From Taklimakanibacter sp050251035 (GTDB lineage Bacteria > Pseudomonadota > Alphaproteobacteria > Rhizobiales > Aestuariivirgaceae), in NCBI GenBank assembly GCA_050251035.1, contig JBFWNN010000010.1, forward strand, positions 1 to 64,000: a stretch of DNA of 64,000 nt. Direction: 5' to 3'. The notes under the pieces were generated by a model. The model made no database searches. It was not told where the DNA came from and worked only from the letters and a program-made list of their open reading frames with translations. Shown in pieces: positions 60,299-64,000 of this stretch; positions within the stretch are counted from its first letter, which is position 1, and each line of letters starts with the position of its first letter. A program made the translations under genes and the position numbers.

Positions 60299-60648
60299 TG
60301 CTCAGAGCCTTCAATGCCTGTCTGGTCCTCGCGGTGCTCGTGGCCGCCTATGTGCTCTATTCGCTCGAACATTCCATTCGCGGCGTGGAGCGCCAGATCT
60401 CGCGCTCGAACGGCCAGATTGCCACCGAGCGGGAAATGATCGGCCTGCTCAATGCCGAGTGGTCGAGCCTGGTGCGGCCCGATCGCCTGCAGCGGCTCAC
60501 CGAGCAGCATCTGAAGCTCAAGCGTATCTCGCCCGACCAGTTCGTGAAGATCAACGAGCTTGCCGCGCGCATTCCCGCCGAGCCTCAGGTGAAGCTCGAG
60601 GAAGAGGGCAAGGATGCGATCGGCGACATCCTCAAGGCGATGGAGTGA
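60298..60648 (+). CDS. ftsL: Cell division protein FtsL
   Basis: A 116-residue bitopic protein: one membrane helix (about residues 6-24, NACLVLAVLVAAYVLYSLE) followed by a coiled-coil periplasmic part (RGVERQISRSNGQIATEREMIGLLNAEWSSL). This is the FtsL form; FtsL with FtsB and FtsQ activates septal FtsWI. The start overlaps the rsmH stop. Typical genome order is rsmH-ftsL-ftsI, satisfied here. Length is normal for alphaproteobacteria. Confidence 0.88.
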   Translation: MLRAFNACLVLAVLVAAYVLYSLEHSIRGVERQISRSNGQIATEREMIGLLNAEWSSLVRPDRLQRLTEQHLKLKRISPDQFVKINELAARIPAEPQVKLEEEGKDAIGDILKAME

Positions 60649-60652
60649 GACG

Positions 60653-62341
60653 GTGATCCTGGTCAATTCCCGCAAAGATGGGCATCTTGCCGGACGCAAC
60701 CGCCTGCGCCTCGTGAGCGCCGGCTTCATCCTGTTCTTCGCCTCGATCAGCGCCCAGCTCGGCTACCTCACCTTGTGGGAGGGCCGCCCCGAGCGGCCCG
60801 TCATCGAATACAGCGAAAGGGTGCCGCGGCCCGATATCGTCGACCGCAACGGCGTGGTGCTCGCGACCGATCTCTCGGTTTTCTCGCTCTACGCCGATCC
60901 GCGCAAGATCCTCGACGTTGACGAGGCGGTCGAGCTCCTGACCGCCACCACGTCGGGCTTCGATGCCAAGTCGCTACGCCAGAAACTGCAGCAGCCCAAC
61001 CGAGCTTTCGTCTGGCTCAAGCGCGAAGTGAGCCCGGCCGAGCGCGAGGCGATCCACAATCTCGGCATCCCCGGCATTGGTTTCCGGCTCGAGACCAAGC
61101 GGGTGTATCCGATGGGACGCCTCGCCAGCCATGTGCTGGGCTATGTCGATCTCGATTCCAAAGGCATCGCCGGGATCGAGAAGTTCCTCGACGACCAGGG
61201 CGCGCTCTACACCGCCTCCCTTGCCGAGGACAATACGCGCGCCATGCCGGCGGTGCTGTCGATCGATATCCGCGTCCAGCACGCGCTCGCCGACGAACTC
61301 GCCAAGAGCATCGTCAAATTCCGCGCCAAGGCCGGCGGCGGCATCGTGCTCGATGCAAAGAGCGGCGAGGTGCTGGGCCTCGTCTCGCTGCCCGATTTCA
61401 ATCCCAATCAAGAAAACAAGAACTTCACCTTCGATCAGGCCAACCGGATGACGAGCGGCGTGTTCGAGCTGGGCTCGGTCATCAAGGCGGTGTCCTTCGC
61501 CATGGCGCTGGACTATGGCACGGCGGATCTCACGAGCCGCTTCGACGCCCGCACCCCCCTGGTGATCGGGCGCGCCGTCATCCATGATTTCCAGCCGACC
61601 CGGCGCATCCTGTCGCTGCCCGAGGTCTTCACCAATTCCTCCAATATCGGCACCGCGCGCATGGTGCTCGGCGTCGACGTGACGAAGCATCAGGAGTTCC
61701 TGCGCCGCGTCGGGCTGATGGACCGGCTGGTGACGGAACTGCCGGAAAACGCCAAGCCGATCCTGCCCAAGCGCTGGGGCAGGCTGGTCCAGGCGACCGT
61801 CGCCTTCGGTCACGGTTTTGCCGTACAGCCGCTGCAAGGAGCGCAGGTGGTGGCAGGTTTGCTCAATGACGGAAATATGCTTCCGGTGACGTTTCTCAAG
61901 CGTGACCGGGCGGACGCCAAGCCTTTGGCGCACCGGGTGATAAAGTCCACGACCAGCGAGAAACTGCGCTACCTGTTCAGGCTGAACGGGCTCGAAGGCA
62001 GCGCCCGCAAGGCCAATGCCAATGCGCCGGGCTATCGCATCGGCGGCAAGACCGGCACCGCCGAGAAGGTGGTGAACGGGCGCTATGACAAGAGCAAGAA
62101 CCTGACCGTCTTCACCGGCGCCTTCCCGATGGAAGATCCGCAATATGTCGTCATGGTGTTGCTGGACGAGCCGCAGGCGACGCCCGAAACCTATGGTTTC
62201 TCAACCTCGGGCTGGAACGCGGTGCCGACCGCCGGCAATATCATCGCCCGCATCGGGCCGTTGCTGGGGATCGAGCCCGTTCTCACCGACGATGAGCGCA
62301 AGGCGCTCGCCAAGCAGGCGGAGAAGGAGGGGAGGACCTGA
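60653..62341 (+). CDS. ftsI: Septal peptidoglycan transpeptidase FtsI (PBP3)
   Basis: A 562-residue penicillin-binding protein. One N-terminal membrane helix (about residues 20-40), the dimerisation domain (about 60-190), and the transpeptidase domain from about 240. Active-site motifs: SVIK (Ser nucleophile and Lys in FELGSVIKAVSFAMALD), SSN (FTNSSNIGTARM) and KTGT (GGKTGTAEKV). Start is GTG with GGAG seven bases upstream, four bases after the ftsL stop. It crosslinks septal peptidoglycan during division. Stop precedes murE by two bases. Confidence 0.94.
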   Translation: MILVNSRKDGHLAGRNRLRLVSAGFILFFASISAQLGYLTLWEGRPERPVIEYSERVPRPDIVDRNGVVLATDLSVFSLYADPRKILDVDEAVELLTATTSGFDAKSLRQKLQQPNRAFVWLKREVSPAEREAIHNLGIPGIGFRLETKRVYPMGRLASHVLGYVDLDSKGIAGIEKFLDDQGALYTASLAEDNTRAMPAVLSIDIRVQHALADELAKSIVKFRAKAGGGIVLDAKSGEVLGLVSLPDFNPNQENKNFTFDQANRMTSGVFELGSVIKAVSFAMALDYGTADLTSRFDARTPLVIGRAVIHDFQPTRRILSLPEVFTNSSNIGTARMVLGVDVTKHQEFLRRVGLMDRLVTELPENAKPILPKRWGRLVQATVAFGHGFAVQPLQGAQVVAGLLNDGNMLPVTFLKRDRADAKPLAHRVIKSTTSEKLRYLFRLNGLEGSARKANANAPGYRIGGKTGTAEKVVNGRYDKSKNLTVFTGAFPMEDPQYVVMVLLDEPQATPETYGFSTSGWNAVPTAGNIIARIGPLLGIEPVLTDDERKALAKQAEKEGRT

Positions 62342-62343
62342 CG

Positions 62344-63810
62344 ATGAGCGTCCTGCTCTCGAGGCTCTTGGCCGACGATGCGGCTTTGCCGTGCGGCGCC
62401 GGCGACGCGGCGATATCGGGCCTTACCGCCGACAGCCGGCAAGTGAAGCCCGGCTTCCTGTTCGCGGCGCTGCCCGGCACCAAGGTCGATGGCGCGCAAT
62501 TCATTCCGCAGGCGATCGCGGCGGGCGCCGTCGCCGTCATCGCCGGCCCGTCGGCCTTCGTGCCCAAGGCAAGCTCCATCCTGATCAAGGCGGAGAACCC
62601 GCATCAGCTCTTCGCCCGCATCGCCTCCCGCTTCGCCGGCAGCCAGCCCGACATCGTCGCCGCCGTCACCGGCACCAACGGCAAGACGTCGGTCGCAGCC
62701 TTCGTGCGCCAGATCTGGCAGTCGATGGGCTTCCGCGCCGCCAGCATCGGCACCGTCGGCATCGTCGGACCGTCGGGCGAGGAATATCTCGCCCACACGA
62801 CGCCCGATCCGGTGAAGCTGCATCACACGCTGGCCGGCCTCGCGCTCGACCACGTGACGCATCTCGCCATGGAGGCCTCGAGCCATGGCCTCGCGCAATT
62901 CCGTCTGGACGGCGTCAGGCTCGCGGCGGCGGGCTTCACCAACCTCACTCGCGACCATCTCGATTATCACGCGACCTTCGAGGACTATTTCGCCGCCAAG
63001 ATGCGGCTGTTCTCCGAATTGCTGCCGGAAGGCGCCACGGCGGTGGTCAATGCCGACACCGACATCGCCAAGGATGTGGTGGCGCGCGCCCGCGCCCATG
63101 GCCTGAGGATATTCACCGTCGGCGGGAAAGGCTCGGATCTCAAGCTCGTCTCCAGTGTGCGTGACGGCTTCGGCCAGCGCCTGGTGCTCGCGACGGCGAG
63201 CGGGCAGCATGAGATCTATCTGCCTCTGGTCGGCGATTTCCAGGTGTCCAACGCGCTCGTCGCCGCCGGCCTCGTCATAGCGACGGGCGGCGAGGAAGTG
63301 CTCGCCATCCATGCGCTCGAATCGCTGAAAGGCGCCAAGGGGCGCCTCGATCTGGTGGCGCATTCGGCCCTGGGCGCGCCGATTTTCGTCGACTACGCCC
63401 ATACGCCTGACGCCCTGGAGAAGGCCATATTGGCGCTGAAGCCCTATGTGCGGCGCAAGCTGGCCGTCGTCTTCGGCGCCGGCGGCGACCGCGACAAGGG
63501 CAAGCGTCCTCAGATGGGGGCGATCGTGGCCCGGCTCGCCGACATCCCTTATGTGACCGACGACAATCCGCGCTCGGAAGATCCGGCGGCGATCCGCAGC
63601 GAGGTCATGGCGGCATGCCCCAGCGGCATCGACATCGGCGATCGCGCGCGCGCCATCCGCACGGCGGTCGACGCCCTGGAGGAGGGCGACATCCTTCTCG
63701 TCGCCGGCAAGGGCCATGAGCCCGGCCAGGCGATCGGCGGCAAGGTGCTGCCCTTCAGCGATCACGACGCGGTCAAAGCGGCGGTGGCCGGCGAGGACTA
63801 TCATGGCTGA
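62344..63810 (+). CDS. murE: UDP-N-acetylmuramoyl-L-alanyl-D-glutamate--2,6-diaminopimelate ligase
   Basis: A 488-residue Mur ligase. The ATP loop is VTGTNGKTSVAAFVRQIW, followed by THLAMEASSHGLAQFRLDGV and TRDHLDYH. The DAP-selecting DNPR motif appears as YVTDDNPRSEDP, so this adds meso-diaminopimelate rather than lysine. It uses ATP in the cytoplasm to extend the UDP-MurNAc peptide. The last eight bases overlap the murF start. Full length, normal for the family. Confidence 0.95.
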   Translation: MSVLLSRLLADDAALPCGAGDAAISGLTADSRQVKPGFLFAALPGTKVDGAQFIPQAIAAGAVAVIAGPSAFVPKASSILIKAENPHQLFARIASRFAGSQPDIVAAVTGTNGKTSVAAFVRQIWQSMGFRAASIGTVGIVGPSGEEYLAHTTPDPVKLHHTLAGLALDHVTHLAMEASSHGLAQFRLDGVRLAAAGFTNLTRDHLDYHATFEDYFAAKMRLFSELLPEGATAVVNADTDIAKDVVARARAHGLRIFTVGGKGSDLKLVSSVRDGFGQRLVLATASGQHEIYLPLVGDFQVSNALVAAGLVIATGGEEVLAIHALESLKGAKGRLDLVAHSALGAPIFVDYAHTPDALEKAILALKPYVRRKLAVVFGAGGDRDKGKRPQMGAIVARLADIPYVTDDNPRSEDPAAIRSEVMAACPSGIDIGDRARAIRTAVDALEEGDILLVAGKGHEPGQAIGGKVLPFSDHDAVKAAVAGEDYHG

Positions 63811-64000
63811 GCGGGCGCTGTGGACGATCGATGAGCTCGCCGCCGCCACGGGCGGCCGCTTGCGCGGCTCCGTCGCGATGCCGCTGACCGGTGTGTCGAT
63901 CGACAGCCGCAGCGTCGCCAAGGGCGACATCTTCGCCGCCATCAAGGGCGATCGCGTCGACGGTCATGACTATGCCCATATGGCGCTCAAGGCCGGCGCC
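63803..64000 (+). CDS. murF: UDP-N-acetylmuramoyl-tripeptide--D-alanyl-D-alanine ligase, N-terminal part
   Basis: The first 66 codons of murF, cut by the right window edge. The sequence WTIDELAAATGGRLRGS and SIDSRSVAKGDIFAAIKGDR matches the MurF N-terminal domain, which binds the UDP-MurNAc-tripeptide; the SR(S/T)...GDIF pattern is standard. The ATG lies inside the murE coding end (eight-base overlap), showing translational coupling in the division cluster. MurF adds D-Ala-D-Ala. Confidence 0.9.
   Translation, partial: MAERALWTIDELAAATGGRLRGSVAMPLTGVSIDSRSVAKGDIFAAIKGDRVDGHDYAHMALKAGA

Overview
The window is GC-rich, densely coded alphaproteobacterial DNA, most likely from the order Hyphomicrobiales (Rhizobiales). 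The basis is gene content and order: an RNase P RNA next to the rsmH-ftsL-ftsI-murE-murF division cluster, metF behind an ArsR-methyltransferase fusion, mlaA next to mlaC, extensin-like and DUF4112 genes, and intergenic palindromes of the rhizobial type. Genus cannot be fixed from the sequence alone. The first ~30 bases are G/T homopolymer runs that look like a contig-end artefact. No rRNA, tRNA, CRISPR array, transposase or prophage gene was recognised.

Layout. (1) 0.1-5.0 kb, minus strand: a branched-chain amino-acid type ABC binding protein, a HisC-like aminotransferase, a long-inverted-repeat element, then a luciferase-like flavin monooxygenase overlapping a kynureninase. (2) 5.1-10.4 kb, plus strand: hydantoinase A and B subunits and an SRPBCC protein joined by start/stop overlaps, then an O-methyltransferase. 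(3) 10.4-16.6 kb: an aldo/keto reductase and a GntR regulator facing a UxaA-type sugar-acid dehydratase and a LysE-type exporter broken by one in-frame TGA, then a lone second hydantoinase-A-like protein. (4) 16.6-25.2 kb: a TetR regulator diverging from a six-gene unit (M24-fold hydrolase with a damaged metal site, acetamidase/formamidase, betaine-type binding protein, ATPase, tandem-fused permease, amidohydrolase). This looks like an uptake-and-hydrolysis system for an unidentified betaine- or amide-like compound and is the best candidate here for an undescribed pathway.

(5) 25.3-38.7 kb: mixed housekeeping and accessory genes: a lipid-kinase-like protein probably starting at CTG, a 44-residue membrane protein, an oxidase-subunit-I-like fragment protein, TerC, EttA, a RidA-like deaminase with a histone-deacetylase-family amidohydrolase, PaiB, an HxlR-SCP2 regulator diverging from an acyl-CoA-dehydrogenase-like gene, trans-aconitate methyltransferase, an acyltransferase, a GST, and metF with its ArsR-methyltransferase regulator. 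(6) 38.8-48.8 kb: cell-envelope genes: MlaA plus three tandem MlaC paralogues with twin-arginine-like leaders, an extensin/LAS-type peptidase-like lipoprotein, an Ivy-like putative lysozyme inhibitor, a KefB/YbaL antiporter, a HIT protein, a TerB-DnaJ protein and an AmpD-type amidase.

(7) 48.9-57.4 kb: a 2801-residue autotransporter with about 30 glycine-rich repeats of ~63 residues and a C-terminal beta-barrel; it also carries short-loop cysteine pairs. (8) 57.4-64 kb: small envelope genes, rnpB, then rsmH-ftsL-ftsI-murE-murF (the last cut by the window edge). The mraZ gene that usually sits before rsmH is absent; its place holds an inverted repeat next to the rsmH start codon.
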